Shown here: positions 9,394 to 17,888 of the stretch, piece by piece
Layout: every line of letters starts with the position of its first letter
How positions within the stretch are numbered: position 1 is the first letter of the stretch
Source: Microbacterium sp. SS28
GTDB lineage: Bacteria; Actinomycetota; Actinomycetes; Actinomycetales; Microbacteriaceae
Length of the DNA stretch: 64,000 nt
Assembly (NCBI RefSeq): GCF_022761035.1
Contig: NZ_JAKWJP010000004.1
Span: 310,001 to 374,000, forward strand
Reading direction: 5' to 3'
The notes under the pieces: model-generated
What the model saw: the letters and a program-made list of their open reading frames with translations, nothing else
What the model was told of the DNA's origin: nothing
Database searches by the model: none
Made by a program: the position numbers and the translations under genes

Positions 9394-9433
9394 CTGCCTC
9401 CGAGCGTCCAGGTGGTCCTTGTAAAGTGGCGCG

Positions 9434-9955
9434 GTGGCCTCCTCCGTCGACCTCGCGCACGCCGAATCCCTCATCCGCACGATCCCGGACTACCCCGAGC
9501 CCGGCGTGCTGTTCCGCGACATCACGCCGCTGCTCGCGGATGCCGCGGCCTTCCGCACGTGCATCGACGCGCTCATCGAGCCGTTCGCGGGCGAATTCGA
9601 CGTCGTCGCCGGGATCGAGGCGCGCGGATTCCTGCTCGCGGGAGCCGTGGCCATCGCGGCCGGCGTCGGCCTCGTGCCGATCCGCAAGGCCGGCAAGCTG
9701 CCCCGGCCCGCGGCATCCGTCTCGTACGCCCTCGAGTACGGCACCGCGACGATCGAGGCGCACGACGACGGCCTCGCGGGCGCCCGCGTGCTGCTCGTCG
9801 ACGACGTGCTGGCGACGGGCGGCACGATCCAGGCGGCGCACGAGCTCGTCGCGACCCTCGGCGGCTCGGTCGTGGGCACGGCGGTGCTGATGGAGCTCGA
9901 CGCGCTCGGCGGCCGCGCCCTCGTCGGCGACGTGCGCTCGCTCTTCCACGCCTGA
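9434..9955 (+). CDS. apt: Adenine phosphoribosyltransferase
   Basis: This 173-residue purine salvage enzyme joins adenine with PRPP to give AMP. It has the PRPP-binding signature VLLVDDVLATGGT at residues 119-131, PDYPEPGVLFRDITPLL at the N-terminus, and GIEARGF, which are all classical Apt motifs. Start is GTG at 9434, with TAAAGT at 9422-9427 exactly six bases upstream, indicating leaderless transcription; there is no Shine-Dalgarno. It is divergent from the GH13 gene with only 69 bp between start codons, so the two promoters are back to back. Confidence 0.95.
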   Translation: MASSVDLAHAESLIRTIPDYPEPGVLFRDITPLLADAAAFRTCIDALIEPFAGEFDVVAGIEARGFLLAGAVAIAAGVGLVPIRKAGKLPRPAASVSYALEYGTATIEAHDDGLAGARVLLVDDVLATGGTIQAAHELVATLGGSVVGTAVLMELDALGGRALVGDVRSLFHA

Positions 9956-9995
9956 CCCGGTCGCCCCGCCCCGCCCGGCCCCGCCCCGTCCGGCT

Positions 9996-10056
9996 TGCCG
10001 AAACCGCGCGGATGACGCCTTCCCCGGCCGGGGACAGGTGATTTGTGCGGTCTCGG
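9996..10056. repeat. Palindromic intergenic repeat, copy A1
   Basis: About 60 bp form an imperfect palindrome with centre CCCCGGCCGGGG (10022-10033). The left arm begins GCCGAAACCGCGCGGATGAC and the right arm ends with GTGATTTGTGCGGTCTCGG. A second copy of about 80 percent identity in the same orientation lies at 11763-11824, so the two bracket the purine permease gene. It could form a transcript hairpin after apt. Confidence 0.75.
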
Positions 10057-10209
10057 ACGGTGGCCGCATTTCGGGTTCGTGTCCGCCGGTAAAACCTCCG
10101 AGAAGGTCGGGGGCGCGGCATCCCGAACCCGCCCGTGATCTTCTAGCGTCGGCCGAAAGGCAGCGGGGCGCGTGATCGCTCGTGCGCCCCAGGAGGCAGG
10201 GAGCGCGAG

Positions 10210-11739
10210 ATGACCACGACCGAGAAGGAGCAATCGCCCCGCGCGGCCGCGAAGGCCGCGCGACGGGCCGCACGCAGATCCGAGAACACCGTCGACGGGA
10301 TCCCCCCGTTCGCGCGGCTGTTCCCGCTGGGCCTGCAGCACGTGCTCGCGATGTACGCGGGCGCCGTCGCGGTGCCGCTCATCGTCGGCGGAGCGCTCGG
10401 CTACTCGGCGGGCGACCTCGCGTTCCTCATCAGCGCCGACCTGTTCGTCGCGGGCATCGCGACGATCATCCAGTCGGTCGGATTCTGGCGATTCGGCGTG
10501 CGGCTGCCGCTCATGCAGGGCGTCACCTTCGCGGCCGTCGGGCCCATGATCGCGATCGGGCAGAGCGAAGGCATCCAGGCGGTGTTCGGCGCGACGATCG
10601 CGTGCGGGCTCTTCATGATCATCGTGGCGCCGTTCTTCTCGCAGCTGCTGCGGTTCTTCCCGCCGATCGTGACGGGCACGGTGATCCTGATCATCGGCCT
10701 GTCGCTCATGCGCGTCGCCGCGGGCTGGATCATCGACGGCTCGCAGGACGGCGCACCGCCCATCAACGTCGCCTTCGCCTTCGGGACGCTGCTGCTGATC
10801 GTCCTGATCGAGCGCTTCGCGCCGCCCGCGCTTCAGCGCGTCTCTGTGCTGCTCGGACTCCTGCTCGGCACGATCGCGGCGCTCTTCGTGCCCGGCATGG
10901 TCGACTGGTCGGGCGTCGACGAGGCCGGCTGGTTCGCACTCGTGACGCCTTTCCACTTCGGCCTGCCGACGTTCCAGGTCGCGTCGGTCGTGTCGATGAT
11001 CATCGTCGGCATCGTGATCATGACCGAGACGACGGGCGACATGATCGCCGTCGGAGAGATCGTCGAGAAGCCCGTCGACCGCCGCCAGCTCGCCGACGGC
11101 CTGCGCGCCGACGGTCTCGGGACGGTCATCGGCGGCGTCTTCAACACGTTCCCGTACACCGCGTTCGCGCAGAACGTCGGGCTCGTCTCGCTCACGGGTG
11201 TCCGCTCGCGGTACGTCGCGACGCTCGCCGGCGCGATCCTCGTCGTCCTCGGCCTCATCCCGAAGATCTCCGCCGTCGTCGAGGGCGTGCCCCGCGCCGT
11301 GCTGGGCGGCGCCGGCATCGCGCTGTTCGGCATGGTTGCGGCATCCGGAATCCGCACCCTCGCGAAGGTGAAGTTCAACAACAAGAACGTGCTGATCGTC
11401 GCGATCTCGGTCGGCGTCGCCCTGCTGCCGACCGTCGCTCCGACGATCTACGACCAGTTCCCGGAGTGGTTCACGCTCATCTTCGACTCGGGCATCAGCG
11501 CGGGCGCGATCACGGCGATCCTGCTCAACCTCCTGCTCAACTCCGACGAGATGCGGCGCGAGCATGCGAACGATCCGGCGCTCGACGCGTTCGACGCCGT
11601 CCGCGGGCCGGCGGCCGTCGCGCTCGTGCATCCCGAGGCGCAGGGGACGGGCCTGATCCCCGTGACCCTCGACCCCGACCTCGAGCAGGAGCGGATTCGG
11701 GATGCCGCGGCCGAGGCATCCCTCGATCCCAAGCCCTGA
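10210..11739 (+). CDS. NCS2-family purine (urate/xanthine) permease
   Basis: This 509-residue nucleobase:cation symporter-2 family transporter has about 14 membrane segments, a charged N-terminus of 30 residues and a cytosolic C-terminal tail. Family marks are LGLQHVLAMYAGAVAVPLI, the TETTGDMIAVGEI substrate-site segment and FNTFPYTAFAQNVGLVSLTGVRSR. This last form belongs to the oxidised-purine branch (xanthine/urate permeases such as PucJ/PucK, UacT) rather than UraA. Its position beside the uricase operon fits urate or xanthine import; the exact substrate is inference. TAGCGT at 10144-10149 gives a leader of about 55 nt, with AGGAGG at 10191-10196. The gene is bracketed by two palindromic repeats. 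Confidence 0.9.
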   Translation: MTTTEKEQSPRAAAKAARRAARRSENTVDGIPPFARLFPLGLQHVLAMYAGAVAVPLIVGGALGYSAGDLAFLISADLFVAGIATIIQSVGFWRFGVRLPLMQGVTFAAVGPMIAIGQSEGIQAVFGATIACGLFMIIVAPFFSQLLRFFPPIVTGTVILIIGLSLMRVAAGWIIDGSQDGAPPINVAFAFGTLLLIVLIERFAPPALQRVSVLLGLLLGTIAALFVPGMVDWSGVDEAGWFALVTPFHFGLPTFQVASVVSMIIVGIVIMTETTGDMIAVGEIVEKPVDRRQLADGLRADGLGTVIGGVFNTFPYTAFAQNVGLVSLTGVRSRYVATLAGAILVVLGLIPKISAVVEGVPRAVLGGAGIALFGMVAASGIRTLAKVKFNNKNVLIVAISVGVALLPTVAPTIYDQFPEWFTLIFDSGISAGAITAILLNLLLNSDEMRREHANDPALDAFDAVRGPAAVALVHPEAQGTGLIPVTLDPDLEQERIRDAAAEASLDPKP

Positions 11740-11762
11740 CCCCGGTCCTCGCGCCCCGGACC

Positions 11763-11824
11763 GTGCCGACACCGCGCGAATGACGGCTCTCCCCGGCCGG
11801 GTGCCGTGATTCGTGCGGGCTCGG
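11763..11824. repeat. Palindromic intergenic repeat, copy A2
   Basis: This is the second copy of the palindromic element seen at 9996-10056, lying between the convergent ends of the purine permease and uricase genes. The centre is CCCCGGCCGGG (11791-11801). Arms pair as CCG-C-CCGC-CGAAT-ACGGC with a few mismatches and compensating indels relative to copy A1, which keep the palindrome. It may serve as a bidirectional terminator, although it lacks a T-tract. Confidence 0.75.
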
Positions 11825-11857
11825 CGCGGGTCGGGCGAGCCCGGGGCGGAGGGGACC

Positions 11858-12769
11858 TCAGACGAACGTGGGGAGGTCGAGCCAGGCGCCGGGGGCGGGC
11901 GCCGCTCCGTCGCGGACGACCGTGCCCTCGATGAGGCCGTAGGGACGGTCGGCGGCGTAGAAGACCTCGCCCGGGTTCTCGAGGCCGAACGGCGCGAGGT
12001 CGTACGTGAAGTGGTGCTTGTTGGGCATCGCGAAGCGCACCTCGGCGATCTCGGGTCGCGCCTCGATCGCGGCCTTGCCCATCTCGAACAGGGTCTGCTG
12101 CAGCGCGAGCGAATGCACCGTCGCGAAGGTCGACAGCAGGACGGCCGACACCTCGGCGTACAGGCCGTTGTAGTCGATGCCCGCCTCGACGGCCTCGGGC
12201 ATGAATCGCCACCGGCCCGTCACCGAGGTCGCCATGATGCGGTCGTCGGTCTCGATGAGCGTCGTGTACTTGTCGCGCGGGAAGCCCGCGAACTCGCTGC
12301 CGGTCGACTTGAGCACGACGAGGTCTTTGACGCCGCCCGTGACGTGCGTCTCACCGTCGACGACCTGCACCGCCGCGAGACGGGTGCCGCGGCCCGCGCG
12401 CACGAACGAATGGTCGTGGGGCGCGCCGTCGACCGCGATCCGCTCCCACTCGTACTGCTCGGCCTGCCAGAGCCCGCCCTCGATCCAGTCGAACTCGCCC
12501 GTGAAGTGCCGCGAGAGCGTCAGGAGGAAGTCTTCGGGGGAGGCGATGCCGTGCTCCTTCGCGAACGCGAAGATCGTGTTCTTCTGCGTGTCGGTCGCCA
12601 CGACGAGTGCGTTGTCGCCCTCGAGGTACGAGTCGACGAGCGCCGCCCCGCGCAGCTGCGACGACACATTGAGGTCGATGATCTCGTGGCGCGGAGTGTC
12701 GCGGACGATCCGCACGACGCGGTTCTCGGCCTTGCCGTACTTGTTGGCACCGAGGCTCACTGACACCAT
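11858..12769 (-). CDS. Urate oxidase (uricase)
   Basis: This 303-residue cofactor-free uricase oxidises urate to 5-hydroxyisourate. It carries the tunnel-fold tandem domains with the catalytic Thr in DTQKNTIF (residues 60-67), GANKYGKAENRV near the N-terminus supplying the charge-relay Lys, KSTGSEFAGFPRDKYTTL, and the HHFTYDLAPFG segment near the C-terminus. The frame is open further upstream but MVSVSLGANKYGK is the real family N-terminus. It is the last gene of the uraD-uraH-uricase operon, starting 2 bp after the uraH stop. Confidence 0.96.
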   Translation of the reverse strand: MVSVSLGANKYGKAENRVVRIVRDTPRHEIIDLNVSSQLRGAALVDSYLEGDNALVVATDTQKNTIFAFAKEHGIASPEDFLLTLSRHFTGEFDWIEGGLWQAEQYEWERIAVDGAPHDHSFVRAGRGTRLAAVQVVDGETHVTGGVKDLVVLKSTGSEFAGFPRDKYTTLIETDDRIMATSVTGRWRFMPEAVEAGIDYNGLYAEVSAVLLSTFATVHSLALQQTLFEMGKAAIEARPEIAEVRFAMPNKHHFTYDLAPFGLENPGEVFYAADRPYGLIEGTVVRDGAAPAPGAWLDLPTFV

Positions 12770-12771
12770 GA

Positions 12772-13134
12772 CTAGCTCCCTCTGTAGGTCGAATACGCGA
12801 ACGGGCTGAGCAGCAGGGGCACATGGCAGTGCCGGCTCGTGCCGTCGGCCGCGTCTTCGACGATGAAGGTCACGGTGACGAAGGGGTAGAAGGTCTCGGT
12901 GCCGCTCGCGGAGAAGTACTCGCCCGTGAGGAACGTCAGGGTGTAGTCGCCGGGCTCGAGCCGGTCGGGTCCGATCGACAGTCGGCCGTCGGCATCCGTC
13001 GTGCCGTGCGCGACGATCGATCCGGCGGCCTCGGTCACGACGGCATCGCCCGAGACCGACGCGAGCACGATCCCGACCCCGGCGGCCGGCTTTCCGGTGG
13101 CGGCGTCCAGGACGTGGGTCGTGACGTGGCTCAT
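12772..13134 (-). CDS. uraH: 5-hydroxyisourate hydrolase (transthyretin-like)
   Basis: This 120-residue protein of the transthyretin-related family hydrolyses 5-hydroxyisourate to OHCU. The diagnostic ends are both present: HVLDAATGKPAAGV at the N-terminus and the C-terminal YSTYRGS tetrapeptide signature (YRGS). It overlaps the uraD stop region by 4 bp and precedes uricase by 2 bp, so the three steps from urate to allantoin are encoded in one tight operon, though in reverse order of the reactions. Confidence 0.95.
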   Translation of the reverse strand: MSHVTTHVLDAATGKPAAGVGIVLASVSGDAVVTEAAGSIVAHGTTDADGRLSIGPDRLEPGDYTLTFLTGEYFSASGTETFYPFVTVTFIVEDAADGTSRHCHVPLLLSPFAYSTYRGS

Positions 13135-13643
13135 GCGGGGGTCCCATCGTCGGTTACGGTCGCGCGCAGGCGCAGCAGCGCGATCTGCGCGAGCTGGTCG
13201 AGGGCTTCGGATGCCTCGGTCCTGTCGTCGTTGCCGAGTCTGCGCTGCAGCTCGGCGAGCATCTCGGCGGGCGCACGCCCCGCGGCGCGGATGAGGAAGA
13301 CCCGTCCGAACCGCCGCTCGTACTCCGCGTTGCCCGCCGCGATGGCCGCCGCGACGTCGCCGTCGGCGGTCGCCATCGAGGACTGTTCGCGACGGGATGC
13401 CGCTGCCTCGGCACCCGTGCCGGCGGGCCGCTCCCCGATGCGGGGGTGGTGGGCGAGCGCCGCGTCGAGGTCGGCGCGGGTCCACCGGGCCGAGGCGGCT
13501 TCGGCGGTCGAGGCGAGCGCGTCGACGGAGGCGTACGGGCGGCCGGAGGCGACGGCATCCGTCCATGCGGGGATCGCCGCCCACACGCCGATCGTCTCGG
13601 CGGCCGTTGCCGCGTCGAGGGCGTTGAACTCGGCGAGCTCCAT
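13131..13643 (-). CDS. uraD: OHCU decarboxylase
   Basis: This 170-residue enzyme decarboxylates 2-oxo-4-hydroxy-4-carboxy-5-ureidoimidazoline to S-allantoin, ensuring stereospecific product. The catalytic histidine is H66 in AHHPRIGERP, and NAEYERRFGRVFLIRAAGRA and the ALDQLAQIALLRL C-terminal helix are standard for the family. It is the first gene of the uricase operon. TAGCGT lies six bases before the ATG, suggesting a leaderless message, and the shared purine promoter element GGAAAC-N10-TAGCGT is present at 13650-13671. Confidence 0.94.
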   Translation of the reverse strand: MELAEFNALDAATAAETIGVWAAIPAWTDAVASGRPYASVDALASTAEAASARWTRADLDAALAHHPRIGERPAGTGAEAAASRREQSSMATADGDVAAAIAAGNAEYERRFGRVFLIRAAGRAPAEMLAELQRRLGNDDRTEASEALDQLAQIALLRLRATVTDDGTPA

Positions 13644-13649
13644 GGCGTC

Positions 13650-13671
13650 ACGCTACCGGGCGGGCGTTTCC
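13650..13671 (-). promoter_or_regulatory. Purine-catabolism promoter element (uraD)
   Basis: Read on the minus strand the site is GGAAAC (13666-13671), 10 nt, TAGCGT (13650-13655), 6 nt, ATG of uraD. The same exact arrangement stands before allB, xdhC and the ABC binding-protein gene. GGAAAC lies inside the -35/-10 spacer, so a regulator binding there would act directly on the core promoter. Confidence 0.75.
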
Positions 13672-13736
13672 CGCGGATTACGTTCCCCGGTCCGCCCTCA
13701 CCCGGTCGGGAGCCTGCGGCAGCGCGGAAACACCCG

Positions 13737-13758
13737 GGAAACGCGCCGGGGCTAGCGT
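13737..13758 (+). promoter_or_regulatory. Purine-catabolism promoter element (allB)
   Basis: GGAAAC (13737-13742), 10 nt, TAGCGT (13753-13758), then 6 nt to the allB ATG. A second GGAAAC occurs 11 bp upstream (13726-13731), one helical turn away, which could allow cooperative binding. The uraD copy faces it in the same 121-bp divergent region. Confidence 0.75.
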
Positions 13759-13764
13759 GAGCGC

Positions 13765-15111
13765 ATGACAGCGAGTCCCGCCTCGATCGCCGCGCGACGC
13801 GCGTACATCGACGGCGGCTGGGCGCCTGCGACGGTCCGCATCGCCGACGGCGTGATCGCCGCGATCGACCCGTTCGACGACACCGCCGACCTCGTCCTGC
13901 CGGGCGACGCCGCGCTGCTGCCGGGCCTCGTGGATTCGCACGTGCACCTCGACGAACCGGGCCGCACCGAGTGGGAGGGCTTCGCGACGGGCACGGCCGC
14001 CGCGGCCGCCGGCGGCGTCACGACGGTGCTCGACATGCCGCTCAACTCGGTGCCCGTCACGACGACCGTCGAGGCGCTCGCCGCGAAGCGCGCCGCCGCC
14101 GCGGGCAAGCTCGCCGTCGACGTCGGGTACTGGGGCGGAGCCGTGCCCGAGAACCTCGGCTCGCTGCGGGCGCTCGCGGCGGCCGGCGTCGTCGGGTTCA
14201 AGTGCTTCCTCGCGCCGTCGGGAATCGACGAGTTCGGCCACCTCGATCCGACGCAGCTGGAGGCGGCGCTCGCCGAGATCGCGGAGTTCGACGGCGTCCT
14301 GATCGTCCACGCCGAGGACCCGGCGCACCTGCACGCCGACGGCGCTCTCGGCCGCCACTACGCCGACTTCCTCGCGTCGCGCCCGCCCGAGAGCGAGGCT
14401 GCCGCGATCGAGGCCGTCATCGAGGCATCCCGCCGCACGGGCGCCCGCGCCCACATCGTGCACCTCTCGGACGGCACGGCGCTCGACGCCGTCCGCGCCG
14501 CGAAGGCCGACGGCGTGCGGCTCACGGTCGAGACGTGCCCGCATTACCTCACCCTGCGCGCCGAAGACGTCCCGGACGGTGCGGGCACCTTCAAATGCTG
14601 TCCGCCGATCCGGGATGCCGCGAACCAGGATCTGCTGTGGGACGGCGTGCTCGACGGCACGATCGACGCGATCGTGAGCGACCACTCGCCCTCGACGCGC
14701 GCGCTCAAGGAACAGGGCGGCGGCGACTTCGGACTCGCGTGGGGCGGCATCGCGGGCGTGCAGACGGGACTCTCTGCGGTCTGGACGGCGGCGCGGGGAC
14801 GCGGCATCCGTCTCGAGCGAATCCTTCCTCTCTTCACTACCGGACCCGCCCGCATCGCGGGGCTCGGAACGCGCGGCACGATCGCGATCGGCGAGCCGGC
14901 GCACCTCGTCGACTTCCGTCCCCACGAGTCGTGGACGGTGCGCGCGGCCGACCTCGAGTACCGCAACAAGCTCTCGCCGTGGGACGGCGCGACGCTGCGC
15001 GGCCTCGTCGCCGAGACGTACGTGCACGGCGCGCTCGCCTACCGCGGCGGTGTCGCCGCGCGCCGCGGCCGTGAGATCCTGGCGCCACCGCCCGACGAAG
15101 GAGCGCCGTGA
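13765..15111 (+). CDS. allB: Allantoinase
   Basis: This 448-residue cyclic amidohydrolase opens allantoin to allantoate. The binuclear metal site is visible: H59 and H61 in DSHVHLDEPG, the carboxylated lysine K146 in GFKCFLAPSG, HAED, HIVHLSDG and the Asp in SDHSPST. The sequence fits allantoinase better than dihydropyrimidinase or dihydroorotase (TEWEGF and FKCFLAPSGIDEF context), and the operon context agrees. The start has TAGCGT six bases upstream. It is the first gene of a five-gene operon; the next ATG overlaps its stop by 4 bp. Confidence 0.94.
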   Translation: MTASPASIAARRAYIDGGWAPATVRIADGVIAAIDPFDDTADLVLPGDAALLPGLVDSHVHLDEPGRTEWEGFATGTAAAAAGGVTTVLDMPLNSVPVTTTVEALAAKRAAAAGKLAVDVGYWGGAVPENLGSLRALAAAGVVGFKCFLAPSGIDEFGHLDPTQLEAALAEIAEFDGVLIVHAEDPAHLHADGALGRHYADFLASRPPESEAAAIEAVIEASRRTGARAHIVHLSDGTALDAVRAAKADGVRLTVETCPHYLTLRAEDVPDGAGTFKCCPPIRDAANQDLLWDGVLDGTIDAIVSDHSPSTRALKEQGGGDFGLAWGGIAGVQTGLSAVWTAARGRGIRLERILPLFTTGPARIAGLGTRGTIAIGEPAHLVDFRPHESWTVRAADLEYRNKLSPWDGATLRGLVAETYVHGALAYRGGVAARRGREILAPPPDEGAP

Positions 15112-16211
15112 CCGTCGAGATCCTGCAGCCCGGCACGGGCGACGTGCCTGGCGACCACTACCTGCCCTCGACGCCCGAGACGGTCCTGTGGGGCCGGCTT
15201 CCGTGCGGGACGGATGCCGCGGTCCTCACGATCTCCGCGGGCGAGACCGTCACGGTCGACACTGTGAGCCACGAGGGCATCCTCGAGGACCAGGGCAAGG
15301 ACCCGCTCGCGTATTTCGGCGGGCGCGGCGTGGAGGCGGCATCCGTCCTCTCGGATGCCGTGCAGCTCGCCGCGACCCTCGCGCGCGACCCCGCGGCCGA
15401 CGGCCCGCACATCGTGACGGGCCCGGTCTTCGTGGCGGGCGCCGAGCCGGGCGACCTGCTCAAGATCACGGTCGAGCGGCTCGTGCCGCGCGTGCCGTAC
15501 GGCGTCATCTCGAACCGGCACGGCAAAGGCGCGCTCGTCGGCGTGCTGCCGCGGTCGGAGGGGAGCGTGAGCGTCTTCACGCCCGTCGAGCGGCGCGAGA
15601 GCGGCCTGGTGGGAGTGCTGCCGCTCACGCACGGAGGGCAGCGCATCGTCGAGTTCCCGCTCGCGCCGTTCCTCGGCACGATGGGGGTCGCGGTCGCGGG
15701 GGGCGAGCGGCCGCACTCGGTGCCGCCCGGGTCGCACGGCGGCAACATCGACATCAAGCTGCTCGTCGAGGGGACGGTTCTCTACCTTCCCGTCCAGGTG
15801 CCCGGCGCCCTCGCCTATGTGGGAGACCCGCACTTCGCGCAGGGTGACGGCGAGGTCGCGCTGACGGCGCTCGAGGCGTCGCTGCGTGCGACGCTGCGGT
15901 TCGACGTCGTGCCCCGCGCCGAGGCGCTCGCCGAGTTCGGGGATGTCGCGGGTCCGCTCGTGCAAACCTCCGAGTTCCTCGTGCCGACGGGACTCGACCC
16001 CGACCTGAACGTCGCGATGCGCAAGTGCGTGCACGCCGCGATCGAGCTCATCTCGGCCCGCTGGGGCATGGACGAGCACCTCGCCTACGCGTACCTGAGC
16101 GCCGCGACCGACTTCGACATCTCGCAGGTCGTCGACATCGTGTGCGGCATCCATGCCCGCATCCGCGAAGCGGACTTCGCCGCGGTGACGCGCGAAGGAG
16201 GTGCCGCATGA
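15108..16211 (+). CDS. FmdA/AmdA-family acetamidase/formamidase
   Basis: This 367-residue metal-dependent amidase of the acetamidase/formamidase family hydrolyses small amides to acid and ammonia in the cytosol. Family features are the beta-rich fold with VDTVSHEGILEDQGKDPLAYFG, HIVTGPVFVAGAEPGDLLKI, PPGSHGGNIDIKLLVEG and VGDPHFAQGDGEVALTALE. It overlaps both neighbours by 4 bp inside the allantoin operon. The substrate is therefore probably a small amide formed in purine breakdown: formamide, or oxamate released from oxalurate. This role is inference from context only. Confidence 0.85.
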   Translation: MTVEILQPGTGDVPGDHYLPSTPETVLWGRLPCGTDAAVLTISAGETVTVDTVSHEGILEDQGKDPLAYFGGRGVEAASVLSDAVQLAATLARDPAADGPHIVTGPVFVAGAEPGDLLKITVERLVPRVPYGVISNRHGKGALVGVLPRSEGSVSVFTPVERRESGLVGVLPLTHGGQRIVEFPLAPFLGTMGVAVAGGERPHSVPPGSHGGNIDIKLLVEGTVLYLPVQVPGALAYVGDPHFAQGDGEVALTALEASLRATLRFDVVPRAEALAEFGDVAGPLVQTSEFLVPTGLDPDLNVAMRKCVHAAIELISARWGMDEHLAYAYLSAATDFDISQVVDIVCGIHARIREADFAAVTREGGAA

Positions 16212-17809
16212 GCGACGCGCACGCGCTGCCCGACGACCTGTTCACGGCGTTCGAGGACTACGAGCGGGCGATCCTCTCGAACGACCTCGACGCCCTCGAC
16301 GCGGCGTTCGCGCCGGGTCCCGACACGATCCGCGGCGACGGCGCTGGCCTGCTCGTGGGGCACGAGGCGATCAGCGCGTTCCGCAGCGTGCGGGGCGGGG
16401 TGCCGCCGCGCACGATCGAGCGCGTCGAGTACCGTCCGCTGAGCGAGGATGCCGCGCTCATCGTCTCGGTCTCGCGGTATCACGGCGGCGGGACCGGTCT
16501 GCAGACGCAGCTGTGGGAGCGGATCGGCGCCCGCTGGCTCATCACGGCGGCCCACGTCACGCCGCGCGCGCAGGCCCTGGACCGCTCCGTGTGGCGGACG
16601 GTCGGCGATCCGCTGTACCAGGGTGCGTGGGAGGGTCCGCTCGCGGGGCTGACCGTCGCGGTCAAGGATCTTTTCGCGATCAAGGGCTACCGCATCGGCG
16701 CGGGCAATCCGACCTATCTCGCCGAGGCGCGCGCCGAGACGACGACGGCACCGGCCGTCGGCGACCTGCTGCGCGGTGGGGCGTCGCTGCGCGGCATCGC
16801 CCGCACCGACGAGTTCGCGTACAGCATCGCGGGCGACAACGCCCACTACGGCACTCCGCCCAACGGCGCGCTCCCCGGTGCGCTCCCCGGAGGATCCTCG
16901 AGCGGACCGGCCTCGGCCGTCGCGAGCGGGCAGGCCGAGATCGGGCTCGCGACCGATACCGCGGGGTCGATCCGCGTGCCGGCGTCGTACCAGGGGCTGT
17001 GGGGGCTGCGGACGACCCACGGACTCGTGCCGCGGCAGGGTCTGCTGCCCCTCGCGCAGTCGTTCGACACGGTCGGCTGGCTCACGCGCGACGGCGCGAC
17101 GCTGCAGCGGGTCGCGGAGTGGTGCCTCAGCTACGACGGATCCGAATCGACCGAGAGCGTCTACGGCGAGTCCGGGGCCGACCTGCCGTGGCGCCTGTTC
17201 GTGCCCGAAGAGGTGCTGGCTTCGGTCGAACCCGACACCCGCGCGGCCTTCGACGCGCTGCTCGCGCGGGTCGCGGCATCCGACGATCCGCCGGTCTTCG
17301 CGCGCGTGCCGCTCGGCAGTCTCGACGACTACTTCGAGCCCTTCCGCACCGTGCAGGCCGCCGAGGCGTGGCGCAGCAACGGCGACTGGGTCACAGCGCA
17401 TCCGGATGCCGTCGGCACCGCCGTCGCCGAGCGCTTCCGCTTCGCGGCCGGGGTGACGGCCGAGGCAGAGGCATCCGCTCGACGCGCCCTCGATCCGCTG
17501 CGCGAGCACGTGCAGTCACTCGTCGGCAACGGCGTGCTCATCATGCCGACCCTGCCGGGGCCCGCGCCGCTGCGCACGCACGACGGCGCGTCCGTCGACG
17601 CGATCCGCCAGGCGACGCTCCGGATGACGACGCCCGCCGCCGTCGGAGGCCTGCCGGCCGTCTCGGTGCCCCTGCTGACGGTGTCGTCGCGGCTCGGCCC
17701 CGCGCCCGTGGGCGTGTGCCTCGTCTCGCGCGCCGGGACCGACATCGCCCTCGTCCGCCTCGCGCGCCGCCTCGCCCGGATCGTCGCCGACCCGTGGCTC
17801 GAGTCGTGA
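16208..17809 (+). CDS. AtzH/HpxZ-like domain fused to amidase-signature enzyme (HpxY/AtzE type)
   Basis: This 533-residue protein fuses two families usually encoded separately. Residues 1-125 are an AtzH-like (DUF3225, NTF2-like fold) domain; residues 135-533 are an amidase-signature hydrolase with catalytic Lys K153 (VAVKDLF), the GGSSSG loop (228-233) and nucleophile S254 in DTAGSIRVPA. In Klebsiella hpx purine clusters HpxZ and HpxY are separate homologues of these parts, and AtzE/AtzH act together in cyanuric-acid breakdown. With a ureidoglycine-type aminotransferase next in the operon, oxalurate amidohydrolase is an attractive assignment, but this is inference. The ATGA overlap with the FmdA gene fixes the start. 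Confidence 0.85.
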   Translation: MSDAHALPDDLFTAFEDYERAILSNDLDALDAAFAPGPDTIRGDGAGLLVGHEAISAFRSVRGGVPPRTIERVEYRPLSEDAALIVSVSRYHGGGTGLQTQLWERIGARWLITAAHVTPRAQALDRSVWRTVGDPLYQGAWEGPLAGLTVAVKDLFAIKGYRIGAGNPTYLAEARAETTTAPAVGDLLRGGASLRGIARTDEFAYSIAGDNAHYGTPPNGALPGALPGGSSSGPASAVASGQAEIGLATDTAGSIRVPASYQGLWGLRTTHGLVPRQGLLPLAQSFDTVGWLTRDGATLQRVAEWCLSYDGSESTESVYGESGADLPWRLFVPEEVLASVEPDTRAAFDALLARVAASDDPPVFARVPLGSLDDYFEPFRTVQAAEAWRSNGDWVTAHPDAVGTAVAERFRFAAGVTAEAEASARRALDPLREHVQSLVGNGVLIMPTLPGPAPLRTHDGASVDAIRQATLRMTTPAAVGGLPAVSVPLLTVSSRLGPAPVGVCLVSRAGTDIALVRLARRLARIVADPWLES

Positions 17810-17888
17810 CGTGCGGGGCACCCCGCCTGGACGGGGCGGATGCGGCGGCGCCGCAGGCGAGCCAGCGCCACCGAGAGGACGAGATCTC

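Noticed and set aside
10144..10149. TAGCGT before the purine permease as a fifth purine-regulon promoter.
   Set aside because: No GGAAAC is present 10 nt upstream; the nearest similar words are not at the required spacing.
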